Source of the DNA: Erythroxylum novogranatense | Lineage: Eukaryota > Streptophyta > Magnoliopsida > Malpighiales > Erythroxylaceae | Assembly: GCA_029891385.1 (NCBI GenBank) | Contig: CM057228.1 | Coordinates: 55,343,783 to 55,407,782 of the forward strand | Reading direction: 5' to 3' | Length of the DNA: 64,000 bases | Shown: piece by piece, positions 1 through 12,224 of the stretch | How positions within the stretch are numbered: the stretch's first letter is position 1 | Layout of the letters: the number at the start of each line of letters is the position of its first letter | Position numbers and translations under genes: made by a program | Notes under the pieces: model-generated | What the model saw: the letters and a program-made list of their open reading frames with translations, nothing else | What the model was told of the DNA's origin: nothing | Databases searched by the model: none

Positions 1-500
1 CTCTTCATAGGTTAAACCCAACATTTCCTTGACTTGTCATCAATTATGGACATAAAGTACACATTCCCTCCTGCTGTTGGGACTTGTGCTGGCCCCCAGA
101 GATCACTGTGAGCATACTCCATGATCTCTGTGACTCTCTTAGCTCCCCTTTGAAATGCTGACCTGTGGTGCTTACCTAGCACACAGGATTCACAAAAATC
201 TAACTTCTGTAGGTTCTTTTCAGATATAATACCTTGCCTAGAGAGATGGAGCAGGCTTTTATTGCCTGCATGACCCAACCTAGCATGTCATTGCTTGGTT
301 GACTCAAGGCTAGTACTTTCTGAAATTTGATTAATTTCAGTTGTGCCTATTACATAGTATAGGTCACCCCTCTCCACTCCTCTAATGATGACTCTTCCAT
401 CCCTTAGGATTTCTCTAAGTCCATCTTTAGATCTGATCTGAAAGCCTTGTTTATCAAACAAGCTTCCTGAGATCAAATTTCTCCTTATTCCGGGTACAAA
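1..500 (-). pseudogene. Ty1/copia pol fragment: pre-integrase and integrase start
   Basis: Read leftward, this encodes the GAG-pre-integrase region and the start of the integrase of a copia polyprotein. The visible signature is HARLGHAGNKSLLHLSRQGI followed by C-x2-C (CESCVLGKHHR) of the integrase zinc finger and HSDLWGP, the first integrase catalytic block. The frame has a stop just before HARLGH (near 285) and another near position 12, so it is not functional as written. The 3' remainder lies left of the window. The upstream part of the same element resumes at 20671 after a large insertion flanked by the 5 bp duplication ACAAA (496-500 and 20666-20670). Family assignment is firm; the copia lineage is not resolved. 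Confidence 0.85.
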
Positions 501-554
501 TGTAACATCCCGTTACCGATGTGAGGGCATATCGGTAATTTGGATGAGTGAGCA
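501..554 (+). repeat. 5' LTR of Tekay-1, first 54 bp
   Basis: Starts TGTAACATCCCGTTACC and matches the start of the 3' LTR at 17725 with one mismatch. It is cut at GAGCA (550-554) by LARD-1 and resumes at 10334, where GAGCA is duplicated. Confidence 0.95.
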
Positions 555-739
555 TGTTGGACCCCGAACCTTGAGTGACAATTTGATTAGTAATATGAAT
601 GATCAAGTGGATGAGTTGATTGAAATGAAGTTATATAGCAAGAATTAGAAAGAAAAAGTGTGAAAATTTGAAGGATTTAGAAAGTTTGACTTTTGGAGAG
701 AGAATGTTTGACTTTGAAAGTTGACTTTTGTTTGAGGCA

Positions 740-1200
740 AAATTTGATAAAATGATCTACATGAAACTTGTAGATTATGTTGAAAGATTTTTGTGGACAT
801 AAAGTTTGTAATTTTTCGATATCGGGAGTGAAAGTTATTATCAGTCAAAGTTTATGTTTGATCGAGTTTGACTTTTATATTGGTTGGAACTTTGACTGAG
901 AAATTAACCTAGTTAGAGGTTAATTGAGCTTTGATGTTTGTCATGAAAATTGAAGGATTTGTTTTGATCTTTATTTCGATATAAAGTATGCAATTTTTCG
1001 ATCTCGGAATATTAAGTTATGATTTTTACAAGTTTGTATAGAGGATAGTATCTTTGACCGGAAAATGGACTCCCGTAGGAGTTGAATTGAGTTTTATGTT
1101 CTTCTTGGAAGATTTAGAGCTTCTCTCAAGCTTTCTATAGAGACTAAGTTTGTCAAAATCGGAGTTCGAGAGTAAAAGTTATGAATTTTGGAAGTTTAGA
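740..1200 (+). repeat. Three degenerate ~180 bp modules in the LARD-1 left LTR
   Basis: Each module opens near ATGAAA-CTTGTAGA, continues with ATAAAGT-TGCAATTTTTCGAT, and closes with AAGTTATGA-TTTT-AAG. Starts are near 760, 942 and 1104. The same module appears in unrelated LTRs at 37290-38330 and 59080-60120. Duplicated in the right LTR near 6020-6460. Confidence 0.7.
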
Positions 1201-1240
1201 GGAAAAAAAAAAAAAAGAAGAGAAAAGTTTTTACGCTATA

Positions 1241-1410
1241 ATGACGGCCGCCCTAATGAAATGGGCGCCAGATATCTCGCATAGGCGGCGCCGCCGCCTA
1301 GCGAGGCGGTAGGCCTTCGCCTCATGAGGCAAGGCTCATCTCATGAGCTGGCGCCTCGCTAGGCGACGCCGCCTAGCTAAAGCGCCGCCCTCATGAGTTA
1401 GGCATCTCAA
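1241..1410 (+). repeat. CpG-rich palindromic block, LARD-1 left LTR
   Basis: An abrupt GC-rich island in AT-rich LTR built from words such as GGCGCCGCC, CTAGCGAGGCG and GCCTCATGAGGC, many of them self-complementary. It is followed by a conserved box ending TCCGATTGAGTTGATTCTT. The right-LTR copy is at about 6485-6670. Confidence 0.75.
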
Positions 1411-4400
1411 CGCTGCTTTCTTCTTAAATTTTTGATTTCTTTGTTTTTAATCCGACCTTTGCTCACTATTTTGCCTATATCTTTCCGTCCGACATCCGAT
1501 TGAGTTGATTCTTTTATGTTGGATTCCTAAGACAATGAATTTCATTTTATAAGAAATTTAGAACTTTTGAGATTAAATTAATAGTGATTAATTTAATCAA
1601 AGTGAGTCGGAAATTTTCCGAGCATGATTCAGTGTTTTGTGAAATTCGGGATCTGTAGAGATCCGATTGAAGCGATTCTTGAGGGGAAATAAAGATAAGA
1701 CAAGGGGCTACAAATCATATGAAGACATGAAATGTCAATTTTGCCCTTAGGACTGTTAATTTTTGAATTTAAGTTCAGATTGGGGTGTAATTTTTGGATT
1801 GGGAACACCTGTGAGTAATTTGAGCATAACTTTTGATCTGGGAATCGAAATGAGACGATTCTTGTTTTGAATTAAACTAGAGACATAAGGATACAATTGT
1901 GATGAAGGCTTTGAGTTTCAATTCTGGGATTAAGAATGTGAAATTTTGGACGGAAATAATCGTACATTGAAAAGGTGTTAGAATATGGATATTCCCGAAT
2001 TGTTTTGCACATAACTTTTGATGTAGTGCTCGGAATTGAGCGCGGTCAGTGGCGTTGGATTCGTATGAGTGAGAGGAACATTTATCGAGAAGGAAGTTTG
2101 GACAAATTCCTTCAATTTAATAGTGCGAATCAGAACCGTAAGTGAGAATGGCATAAAGTAATAATGGAGGGGCAAAATGGTCATTTGACCATTATTTAAT
2201 GAAACACTTGATGAGTTGTCGCTTTGGCTTATTAAAAGCCACGAAAGTGGCTGGAAATTTCAGAGAAAAGGAGAAGAGAAATAAGAAGAAAGAAGAAGAA
2301 TGGAGAAGAGTTCAGTATGGAGAAAGAAGAGGGAGAAGTGTAGTTTTAATTTTCTACTCAATTCTTCAAGCTTTTGGGATTTTTCCAAGAAGGAAAAGAG
2401 TGGAGAATGAAGAGCTTCTTCATGAGCCAAGAAAATTCAATTTGGAGGATAAATGAGGTAAGAGAAGATTTTCAATTTGAAGTTTTGTTGAATTTTAATT
2501 GAGAAGTATGGAAAAGGACTTGGGTTTGTGGTTTATGAAGTTGATTTTGATGTATATGCTTTAGGTTGGGTTTAATTTTGGATGGAAATTTGTTTAAAGT
2601 TTAGGCTAAATTTTATGATTGAGAATTTTGAGATATTTTGGTGTAGAATTATAGGAAATATGATGAATTGATGATATATGAAATCAATTTCAAGAATTTG
2701 TATTTTATGATATTGAATTGGGATAAATTGGTTTAGGCCAATTTTAAGATTTAGGATTTTGAAATTGAGGATTTAGATGTCTTAGAATTAATGTGAATTG
2801 AGGAATTGAGATTAATTTTGAAGAAATTATGTTTTATGAGATTGAATTGAGTGTCTTGGTTTAGGCCAATTTTGAAAATTGGGATTTTCAAAATTGGAGA
2901 TTGAAATACTTGAATGTAAATGGAATTGGTGAATTCTAAGTTGATTATGAAAATTAAGTATTTTCGATGTGAAATTTGGATGATTATGGTTTAGGTTTTG
3001 GTACTTTGAAGAGAGAGAAAAGCAAGGATCAATTGGAGCTTGAAATCAAGTTTCCTAATAATTCGAGGTGGGTAGCATATTTATATTTTGATTTGTAAGC
3101 AATCTCGACTTTTGAAAAATTAAAGAAAGTAAAATTTGGATTTTGATAAATTAAGGTATAAATTAAGGTTTTGTAAATATTTGAAAATAAAAGTTTGTTA
3201 TCGTTTGGCATTACGAGTCCCAAATGAGTTTTGAATAAAATTTGCATCATTATATATGAAGTTTTAATAATTGCTATGGTTGTGCATTATTGACTTTTTG
3301 AGAATGTATTATGGTATTGTATTGCTTGAAGATTGTGAATTTATGAATGAAAATATGTCTGGTGAGGACACGTGTGTGAAAAATATCAAGATTTTGGAAA
3401 GTGCCTTGGGCAATTTGAATTTCCGTTTTCGATTATGTGTTATGTGGGTTTGGTAGGTCCCTTGGTGAGTCGTCATTGTCTCTATGTGTATAGCCTTCTC
3501 CAGCTGCTCGCAAGGGTACGGACTCGATTCGGACTCCTTCACGGCTACTTGGACCGCAATGCGGAAAGTGTAGACGTTTCGTTCACGATCGCATGATCGC
3601 TTACGCGGGGGGTAAAGACGCTCTGCTTGGACTAGCTGCACCATTCGATGTGTAATATGTTTTGATTTGTTTCGTGTTCAGTATTCTTGTTTTAAAGTGA
3701 GAAATGAAAATTGAAATTATGTTGCATTCATATTTATGAAGAATTCGAGAATTTTGAAAATGAGAAAATGAGATTTTTATGAGAAGTTTGGGAAAATTGG
3801 AAAGAGTTTGAGAGAAATATTTGGAAGTTGAAAAGTTTGAAAATATGAAAAGTGTTTGAGGAAATTGTTTGAAAAATTATAAAGTTTGAAAAACTAGCCC
3901 TTTTGGCAAAAAGCTTGTGAAAATGATTTCCGCTTATTTATCGGTTTATAAATGTGTTATCCACGAGCTGAAGCTCACCCCTTTCATCCCCATCTCCGTG
4001 TTTCGAGGTGAGATTGGATGAAAGAATGTGAAGACATCGCCCGACGGTTTTGTGCTTTTGAAATTTGCATGAGTTAGCTTTGAGTAATCTGAAATTTGAG
4101 TATGGAAATGTTTATGGTTTAAGATAGATTTGAAAGAAAGTGTATTTGTGTATAAAGTTAAGTATTGTGAATATTTGTGAAATTTGTATAGGAAATTATG
4201 GAGAATTTGAGAACATATTGTATGGTTGATTTGGGAATATATATGTATGAATTTGGAAATGAGTTGAATTATGAGTTTGGTATTTATTGATTTGAGAATT
4301 ATGGAAGTATTAGTTTTAGGTTTGTGTTTACATTGGTGTTGGGATTAGGACGGAGTGTCCAGATGATTACGAGGTCTGTTGAGATTATAGAAGTGTATTA

Positions 4401-4679
4401 CGCCTTTGCGTGAATTTTGGGTTAGGATAAAGGCGGTAGTTATCTTTAGAATTTTCGATAAGATTTGGGATAAAAGTGTAATTTTGGAAATTGGATGCAT
4501 TGGTTATGTTTTAAATGTGTTTGAGTAAGAGAAGAAATGAATAAGGAATGAGAATAAGAAAAGAAAAAAAAATCATAACGGATTTTGGAACGTCTTAGGA
4601 ATTCCCAACGCGATTCTGTTTCCTGTTCTTTGCTTAGTCACGGATGTCGGAAAGTGTTTGATTTACATTGATTTGTTTG

Positions 4680-4935
4680 CTTACTTTGTTTTCTATCCGA
4701 ATTGATTTGCATTCGATTCGATCCCGCCGCTTATTCGTTCCGCCAGTGATTGGATTCGATTATTTCGCTTCGCTATATTCGATTGAATCTGCTCGTTTGA
4801 TTCGATTAGTTCTTGCTTCGCCAGATTTGCTTCCGCTTCGCTACTTCGGATTTGTTCGCTTCGCATTTTGTTTTCGATCCAAATTTCCGCTTCCTTCGCT
4901 TACTTCGTTTCGTTTGCGGTTTCGTTCAAGATAAG
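4680..4935 (+). repeat. TTCG-rich degenerate tract near LTR end
   Basis: Dense TTCG/TTCGCTTCG words make a degenerate short-period repeat. It recurs at 9960-10227 and, in reverse, at 52770-53090, so it belongs to this LTR family. Long frames through it are low-complexity and probably not coding. Confidence 0.65.
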
Positions 4936-4957
4936 TAGTTGGGTTCGATGAACGGAT

Positions 4958-4979
4958 CCAACATTTATGGTATCGAGCA
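4958..4979 (+). other. Internal duplicate of LTR terminus plus primer site
   Basis: The LTR-end string CCAACA (to 4963) is followed after four bases by TGGTATCGAGCA (4968-4979), the same arrangement as the true boundary at 5035/5040. The right LTR has it at 10252-10273 with a perfect TGGTATCAGAGC. The older family member at 43415 lacks it. Confidence 0.8.
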
Positions 4980-5035
4980 TAGAGTGAAAGTGTTAAGTTG
5001 ATTCGGTTAGATCCGGCCCGGATCGGGTCCCAACA

Positions 5036-5814
5036 TTTATGGTATCGAGCCCGAAGATATGATCATACTTGGGCAATATGATTATCGAGATTGAATTTAG
5101 TGATTGTCTGAGTGAGGTTAAGAAATTTGATTGATTTTAGGTGTGTGTTAATGAACTTGAGATTTGAAGTTCATTATGGCATTATGCGATGAGAATTTTA
5201 AAATGAATTTGGATGATTCGACTTTACATATTTATGAGATGAAAATAAGAAATGCTTGAAGGATAGGAGTAAATGAGAAATATTTGGAGAATTAAATTGA
5301 TTGTGGATTAAAGTGACGAGAATCAAAATCGATTTTAGGATTTTGAAATTGATATGTATGACTATTTGATGAATTCAAGTGATTGGTTTGATTTGGGTGT
5401 TAAGAATATGACCGATTTTCGAAATGTGTTGAGGAAATTAAGATTAGAACTTCTTGAGAAATTGTGATGAATTGATATAGATGAAAGAATGATGGCATAA
5501 TGATGATTGAACCATATTAGGATTCTTTAAGAAATGGACCATTGACTTGTGTCCATATATAAAGAAATAATGAGTTATAGATATAGTGTTTTGATATGAT
5601 ATGAAAGTGATATATGATTTAAGGAAGTGAAAATTTCAAGAGATTGAGAATATGTATGAAGAGTAAATGTGATGAAAAGAAATTGATTATGAGTTGTGGA
5701 AAGAAATTAGTGAGAAAGTCTGGATGATCTTTGTTAAAAGAAATTTATGCAAGAATGAGTTACTTGAGTTTATAAATATGAATTTCGAGGACGAAATTTT
5801 TTAAGAGGGAGAAA
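5036..5814 (+). other. LARD-1 interior: primer site, non-coding spacer, purine tract
   Basis: The primer site TGGTATCGAGCC (5040-5051) resembles the complement of the tRNA-iMet 3' end (usual TGGTATCAGAGC). About 700 bp of C-poor, AT-rich sequence without useful frames follows. It ends in a block containing TTTCGAGGACGAAATTTT and a purine run GAGGGAGAAA just before the right LTR at 5815. That terminal block matches the one in the LARD-2 element at 46389-46425. Confidence 0.88.
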
Positions 5815-8800
5815 TGTTGGACCCTAACCTCGAGTGACAATTTGATTAGTAATATGAATGATCAAGTGGATGAGTTGATTGAAATGAAGTTATATAGCAG
5901 GAATTAGAAAGAAAAAGTGTGAAAATTTGAAGGATTTAGAAAGTTTGACTTTTGGAGAGAGAATATTTGACTTTGAAAGTTGACTTTTGTTTGAGGCAAA
6001 ATTTGATAAAATGATCTACATGAAACTTGTAGATTATGTTGAAAGATTTTTGTGGACATAAAGTTTGTAATTTTTCGATATCGGGAGTGAAAGTTATTAT
6101 CAGTCAAAGTTTATGTTTGATCGGGTTTGACTTTTATATTGGTTGGAACTTTGACTGAGAAATTAACCTAGTTAGAGGTTAATTGAGCTTTGATGTTTGT
6201 CATGAAAATTGAAGGATTTGTTTTGATCTTTATTTCGATATAAAGTATGCAATTTTTCGATCTCGGAATATTAAGTTATGATTTTTACAAGTTTGTATAG
6301 AGGATAGTATCTTTGACAGGAAAATGGACTCCCGTAGGAGTTGAATTGAGTTTTATGTTCTTCTTGGAAGATTTAGAGCTTCTCTCAAGCTTTCTATAGA
6401 GACTAAGTTTGTCAAAATCGGAGTTCGGGAGTAAAAGTTATGAATTTTGGAAGTTTAGAGGAAAAAAAAAAAAAAAAGAAAAGTTTTAAGCGCCTTGCTA
6501 GCGACGGCTCGCCTAATGAAAGCGGGGCTACCAGATGCTGCTCGCTAGGCGACGCCCGCCCTAGCGAGGCGGGCGCGCTTCGCCTCATGAGGCAAGGCTC
6601 GCCCTCATGAGCTGTCTTGCGCCGCTAGGCGACGCCTCGCCCTAGCAATGGGCCGCCATCATGAGAGTTAGGCGTCTCCGACTGCTTTCTTCTTAAATTT
6701 TGATTTCTTTGTTTTAATCCGACCTTTGCTCACTATTTTGCCTATATCTTTCCGTCCGACATCCGATTGAGTTGATTCTTTTTGCGTTGGATTCCTAAGA
6801 CAATGAATTTCATTTTATAAGAAATTTAGAACTTTTGAGATTAAATTAATAGTGATTAATTTAATCAAAGTGAGTCGGGAAATTTTCCGAGCATGATTCA
6901 GTGTTTTGTGAAATTCGGGATCTGTAGAGATTCGATTGAAGCGATTCTTGAGGCGAAATAAAGATAAGACAAGGGGCTACAAATCATATGAAGACATGAA
7001 ATGTCAATTTTGCCCTTAGGACTGTTAATTTTTGAATTTAAGTTCAGATTGGGGTGTAATTTTTGGATTGGGAACACCTGTGAGTAATTTGAGCATAACT
7101 TTTGATCTGGGAATCGAAATGAGACGATTCTTGTTTTGAATTAAACTAGAGACATAAGGATACAATTGTTATGAAGACTTTGAGTTTCAATTCTGGGATT
7201 AAGAATGTGAAATTTTGGACGGAAATAATCGTACATTGAAAAGGTGTTAGAATATGGATATTCCCGAATTGTTTTGCACATAACTTTTGATGTAGTGCTC
7301 GGAATTGAGCGCGGTCAGTGGCGTTGGATTCGTATGAGTGAGAGGAACATTTCTCGAGAGGAAGTTTGGACAAATTCCTTCAATTTAATAGTGCGAATCA
7401 GAACCGTAAGTGAGAATGGCATAAAGTAATAATGGAGGGGCAAAATGGTCATTTGACCATTATTTAATGAAACACTTGATGAGTTGTCGTTTTGGCTTAT
7501 TAAAAGCCACGAAAGTGGCTGGAAATTTCCAGAGAAAAGGAGAAGAGAAATAAGAAGAAAGAAGAAGAATGGAGAAGAGTTCAGTATGGAGAAAGAAGAG
7601 GAGAAGTGTAGTTTTAATTTTCTACTCAATTCTTCAAGCTTTTGGGATTTTTCCAAGAAGGAAAAGAGTGGAGAATGAAGAGAGCTTCTTCATGAGCCAA
7701 GAAAATTCAATTTGGAGGATAAATGAGGTAAGAGAAGATTTTCAATTTGAAGTTTTGTTGAATTTTAATTGAGAAGTATGGAAAAGGACTTGGGTTTGTG
7801 GTTTATGAAGTTGATTTTGATGTATATGCTTTAGGTTGGGTTTAATTTTGGATGGAAATTTGTTTAAAGTTTAGGCTAAATTTTATGATTGAGAATTTTG
7901 AGATATTTTGGTGTAGAATTATAGGAAATATGATGAATTGATGATATATGAAATCAATTTCGAAGAATTTGTATTTTATGATATTGAATTGGGATAAATT
8001 GGTTTAGGCCAATTTTAAGATTTAGGGATTTTTGAAATTGAGGATTTAGATGTCTTGGAATTAATGTGAATTGAGGAATTGCGAGATTAATTTTGAAGAA
8101 ATTATGTTTTATGAGATTGAATTCGAGTGTTTTGGTTTAGGCCAATTTTGAAAATTGGGGATTTTCAAAATTGGAGATTGAAATAGCTTGAATGTAAATG
8201 GAATTGGTGAATTCTAAGTTGATTGTGAAAATTAAGTATTTTTCGATGTGAAATTTGGATGATTATGGTTTAGGTTTTGGTACTTTGGAAGAGAGAAAAG
8301 CAAGGATCAATTGGAGCTTGAAATCAAGTTTCCTAATAATTCGAGGTGGGTAGCATATTTATATTTTGATTTGTAAGCAATCTACGACTTTTGAAAAATT
8401 AAAGAAAGTAAAAATTTGGATTTTGATAAATTAAGGTATAAATTAAGGTTTTTGTAAATATTTGAAAATAAAAGTTTGTTATCGTTTGGCATTACGAGTC
8501 CCAAATGAGTTTTGAATAAAATTTGCATCATTATATATGAAGTTTTAATAATTGCTATGGTTGTGCATTATTGACTTTTTGAGAATGTATTATGTGTATT
8601 GTATTGCTTGAAGATTGTGAATTTATGAATGAAAATATGTCTGTGAGGACACGTGTGTGAAAAATATCAAGATTTTGGAAAGTGCCTTCGGGCAATTTGA
8701 ATTTCCGTTTTCGATTATGTGTTATGTGGGTTTGGTAGGTCCTTGGTGAGTCATTGTCTCTATGTGTATAGCCTTCTCCAGGGCTGCTCATTAAGGGTAC

Positions 8801-10333
8801 GGACTCTGATTCGGACTCCTTCACGGCTATAATGGACCGCAATGCGGGAAAGTGTAACGTTTCGTTCACATTCATGTGATGCAGGGCCATTCTCGCAAAG
8901 ACGCCTGCTTGGACCTAGCTGGACCATTCGATGTGTAATATGTTTTGATTTGTTTACGTGTTCGTATTCTTGTTTTAAAGTGAGAAATGAAAATTGAAAT
9001 TATGTTGCATTCATATTTATGAAGAATTCGAGAATTTTGAAAAATGAGAAAAATGAGATTTTTATGAGAAGTTTGGGGAAAATTGGAAAGAGTTTGAGAG
9101 AAATATTTGGAAGTTGAAAAGTTTGAAAATATGAAAAAGTGTTTGAGGAAATTGTTTGAAAAATTATAAAGTTTGAAAAACTAGCCCTTTTGGCAAAAAG
9201 CTTGTGAAAAATGATTTCGCTTATTTATCGGTTTATAAATGTGTTATCCACGAGCTTCGAGCTCACCCCTTTCATCCCCATCTCCGTGGTTTGACGGGAG
9301 ATTGGATGAAAGAATGTGAAGACATCGCCCGACGGTTTTGTGCTTTTGAAATTTGCATGAGTTAGCTTTGAGTAATCTGAAATTTGAGTATGGAAATGTT
9401 TATGGTTTAAGATAGATTTGAAAGAAAGTGTATTTGTGTATAAAGTTAAGTATTGTGAATGATTTGTGAAATTTGTATAGGAAATTATGGAGAATTTGAG
9501 AACATATTGTATGGTTGATTTGGGAATATATATGTATGAATTTGGAAATGAGTTGAATTATGAGTTTGGTATTTATTGATTTGAGAATTATGGAAGTATT
9601 AGTTTTAGGTTTGTGTTTACTGCTTTGGTGTTGGGATTAGGACGGGAGTGTCAGATGATTACGAGGTCTGTTGAGATTATAGAAGTGTATTCGCGCTTTG
9701 CGGGAATTTTGGAGTTAGGATAAAGGCGGTAGTTATCTTTAGAATTTTCGATAAGATTTGGGATAAAAGTGTAATTTTGGAAATTGGATGCATTGGTTAT
9801 GTTTTAAATGTGTTTGAGTAAGAGAAGAAATGAATAAGGAATGAGAATAAGAAAAGAAAAAAATCATAACGGATTTTGGAACGTCTTAGGAATTCCCAAC
9901 GCGATTCGCTTCTGTTCTTTGCTTAGTCACGGATGTCGGAAAGTGTTTGATTTACATTGATTTGTTTGCTTACTTTGTTTTCTATCCGAATTCGATTTGC
10001 ATTCGATTCGATCCCGCCGCTTATTCGTCCGCTTTGTGATTGGATTCGATTATTTCGCTTCGCTATATTCGATTGAATCTGCTCGTTTGATTCGATTAGT
10101 TCTTGCTTCCTTGCATTTGCTTCCGCTTCGCTACTTTCGGATTTGTTCGCTCGCATTTTGTTTCGATCAAAATTTTCGCTTCCTTCGTTTACTTCGTTTC
10201 CGCTTGCTTGGTTTCCGTTCGGTATAAGTAGTTGGGTTCCGGTAACGGGATCCAACATTTATGGTATCAGAGCATAGAGTGAAAGTGTTAAGTTGATTCG
10301 GTTGGGATCCGGTTCCCGGATCGGGTCCCAACA
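5815..10333 (+). repeat. Right LTR of LARD-1
   Basis: 4519 bp copy of 555-5035. It holds the same modules: 180 bp repeats (about 6020-6460), CpG block (about 6485-6670), donor-like AG-GTAAGAG near 7730, TTCG tract (9960-10227), internal primer-site copy (10262-10273). Differences from the left copy are concentrated at CAG/CTG/CCG and in short homopolymers. Confidence 0.92.
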
Positions 10334-10831
10334 GAGCAGTGAGTGCATTCATAATTGAATTGCACGTATAGTGATTCTGCATCAGTGACATGAGTTAAAT
10401 TGCACATGCATATATATAGTGACATGCATTCATGATTATTCCGACATTTAATTGTGTCGTGAGTTGCTTTGTGAATTGTGAGAAATTGTGTGAAGAGTGA
10501 ATTATTGAGAATTGAGGAATGGATTTATTGAGGACCTAGAAATAATTTGAAGTGAGTAGTTGAATTAATTAAATTGAGATTTGAGTATAGAATCTAGTGT
10601 CTTATATTTTTAGAAATTTTGGGACTTTTCTAGAATTTTAGAGATATGTGATCGGATAGGAATATGGACCTAGAGGCGATAAGCGTGAATTCTTGCCCAA
10701 AGTGAGTGACTAATGGTTTGAAAAATTAGATCTGTGAGTTTGAGAAATTTTGTGATGAGTCGGTGAAATTAGAGATTGAAATTAAGTGATTTGAGGTGAT
10801 AGATTTTGAGTCTCGGTTGAAATCGATACAG

Positions 10832-10847
10832 TATATATATATATAAG
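10832..10847 (+). promoter_or_regulatory. LTR TATA box, Tekay-1 5' LTR
   Basis: TATATATATATATAAG sits about 440 bp into the LTR proper. The matching site in the 3' LTR is 18353-18368. Transcription would start some 30 bp downstream, leaving a long R-U5 leader of roughly 2.3 kb. Confidence 0.6.
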
Positions 10848-11220
10848 AGGTTTGGGAGTTAGGGTTGAAGAACCTTTTGCTTTTTCCCTTCTCCTTCGCC
10901 GTTGTCGATCGTGAGCTTCCTCCTCGGAGATTTCGTGAGTTTCTCTTTATTGTGAGTGAAAAAGTTGTAGAGAGCTTGGTGAAGTTGATTATGGCTGAGG
11001 ATTGAGAGTTGATTTAGAGAGGGATTGAAGCTTGGAGGTTTCGGACGTTGCTATTTTCTAGGGTTTCGATCGATCGTTATTTTGGTAAGTTTTATTGTGA
11101 TTAATGTTGTTATTTGTGTTGATTGTTGCATTTATGGTTATTAATGAGTTAAGTAGAGTAGTTGAATGGGTTTAAATGAGGTTTGAGGGTGTATTAATGG
11201 CGGAAAATGAGAATCGGAGA

Positions 11221-11430
11221 AGACGATCCAGTCGCATGTCGCGACGTAGGAATTAAATATTTAATAATGCGTCGCGACGAGCGTGAAAACTGGTACGTCG
11301 CGACGAGCTTCATGAGGCGTCGCGACGAGCGGAAGGCTTTATTAGCATGACAGTGGTTGTAGGCGTTATGACGAGGCACGGAGAAAATGACCATGACGTC
11401 ATGACGAAGAGACGTGCGTCGCGACGAGGG
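11221..11430 (+). repeat. CpG-rich block of CGTCGCGACG palindromes, Tekay-1 5' LTR
   Basis: Several copies of the 10 bp perfect palindrome CGTCGCGACG, intact or degenerate, lie in otherwise AT-rich LTR. The block is followed by a box reading CATAACTTTTAGTG...CCAATTGAGATGATTTTGAG. The 3' LTR copy is at about 18740-18960. Confidence 0.78.
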
Positions 11431-11837
11431 AGTGAAATTTGAAGTGGATTAGTTGAGTCTTTTGAGCATAACTTTTAGTGTAGACCTCCAATTGAGATGA
11501 TTTTGAGTCGTTGTGAACTAGAGAAAGAGGTCTACAAGTGTGACGATAATTGAGAGTTGAATTATTATAGAGATCATGAATTATCGAAAGTGAATCAAAT
11601 CTAGTATCAAATGTGACCTAAGTGTTATAATGTGACAATTAGAGTTTGAGTGAGGACTTCATGAGTGAGATAGGCCTAATGAATAGTGAATTGCGGTTGT
11701 GAAGTAAGAGATAGTGAGATTGGATTTGAGAGTGGGAATCATGATCATGCATCATATCATTTCAAATTGAGACATGTGCATTAGTGAATTGATGAAATTG
11801 AGTATATAGTGATGAGAAATTATTTGTGATGTTATAG

Positions 11838-11903
11838 AGGCGCCGTTGGATCGTCGGACCACGGACATTCTTTGGGACTTCAGACGAGGCTCGGAAGTTA
11901 CTG
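11838..11903 (+). other. Predicted 66 nt leader micro-exon, Tekay-1 5' LTR
   Basis: Preceded by acceptor-like TTATAG and followed by a near-perfect donor G-GTGAGTAAC. Predicted intron 1 runs 11085-11837 (donor G-GTAAGT) and intron 2 runs 11904-12741 (acceptor TTTTCAG). The same arrangement with 61-67 nt spacing is found in five other LTRs in this window. Not shown to be spliced. Confidence 0.5.
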
Positions 11904-12224
11904 GTGAGTAACCTAGTTGGTTCCTCGACTTTTAAGTGATTACATATCTTTGTGAATATGTGTAAATTAAGTGTAAAGTGAGTGTTATAAATGCGAAGTG
12001 AATGAGCTAAATGCGATAGATATTAGTGATTGTGTGAATGTGAATAAGTGTTACGAGTATGTTGAGTGTAATAAGATGAGATACATGTGAAATGTGTTAC
12101 AAATGTGAATACTTGTGATAGTGAACGAGTATAGTGATATGAGCAAGTGTATGACTGTGACAAGAGAGTGAAGTGATATATTGTTAGTGCATGCCTAGCA
12201 TGATAATAAGCGGTAAAATTTACA

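Larger units (their letters stand above)
555..5035 (+). repeat. Left LTR of LARD-1
   Basis: 4481 bp, TGTTGGACC to GGTCCCAACA. Contents in order: three ~180 bp modules (about 740-1200), a CpG-rich palindromic block (1241-1410), a purine-rich tract with a donor-like AG-GTAAGAG at 2456, long C-poor sequence, a GC-richer block at 3470-3650, a hairpin followed by CACCCC near 3965, a TTCG-rich tract (4680-4935), and an internal copy of an LTR end plus primer site (4958-4979) 72 bp before the true end. Confidence 0.92.
555..10333 (+). mobile_element. LARD-1: non-coding LTR retroelement with 4.5 kb LTRs and a 0.78 kb interior
   Basis: Two direct repeats of 4481 and 4519 bp, each running TGTTGG...CCAACA, flank a 779 bp interior with no coding capacity. 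A primer site TGGTATCGAGCC follows the left LTR and a purine tract precedes the right LTR. The 5 bp target duplication is GAGCA (550-554, 10334-10338). Long LTRs plus a non-coding interior fit the LARD class (large retrotransposon derivatives), whose members depend on proteins from a coding partner; the interior here is unusually short. Orientation is plus, from primer site and purine tract. The sense strand is strikingly poor in C. Insertion is recent, because the two LTRs are nearly identical apart from scattered changes at CAG/CTG/CCG. Confidence 0.9.

Noticed and set aside
4668..4934. 88-residue frame in the TTCG tract of LARD-1
   Set aside because: Degenerate short repeat; the frame differs between the two LTRs and no family is recognised.
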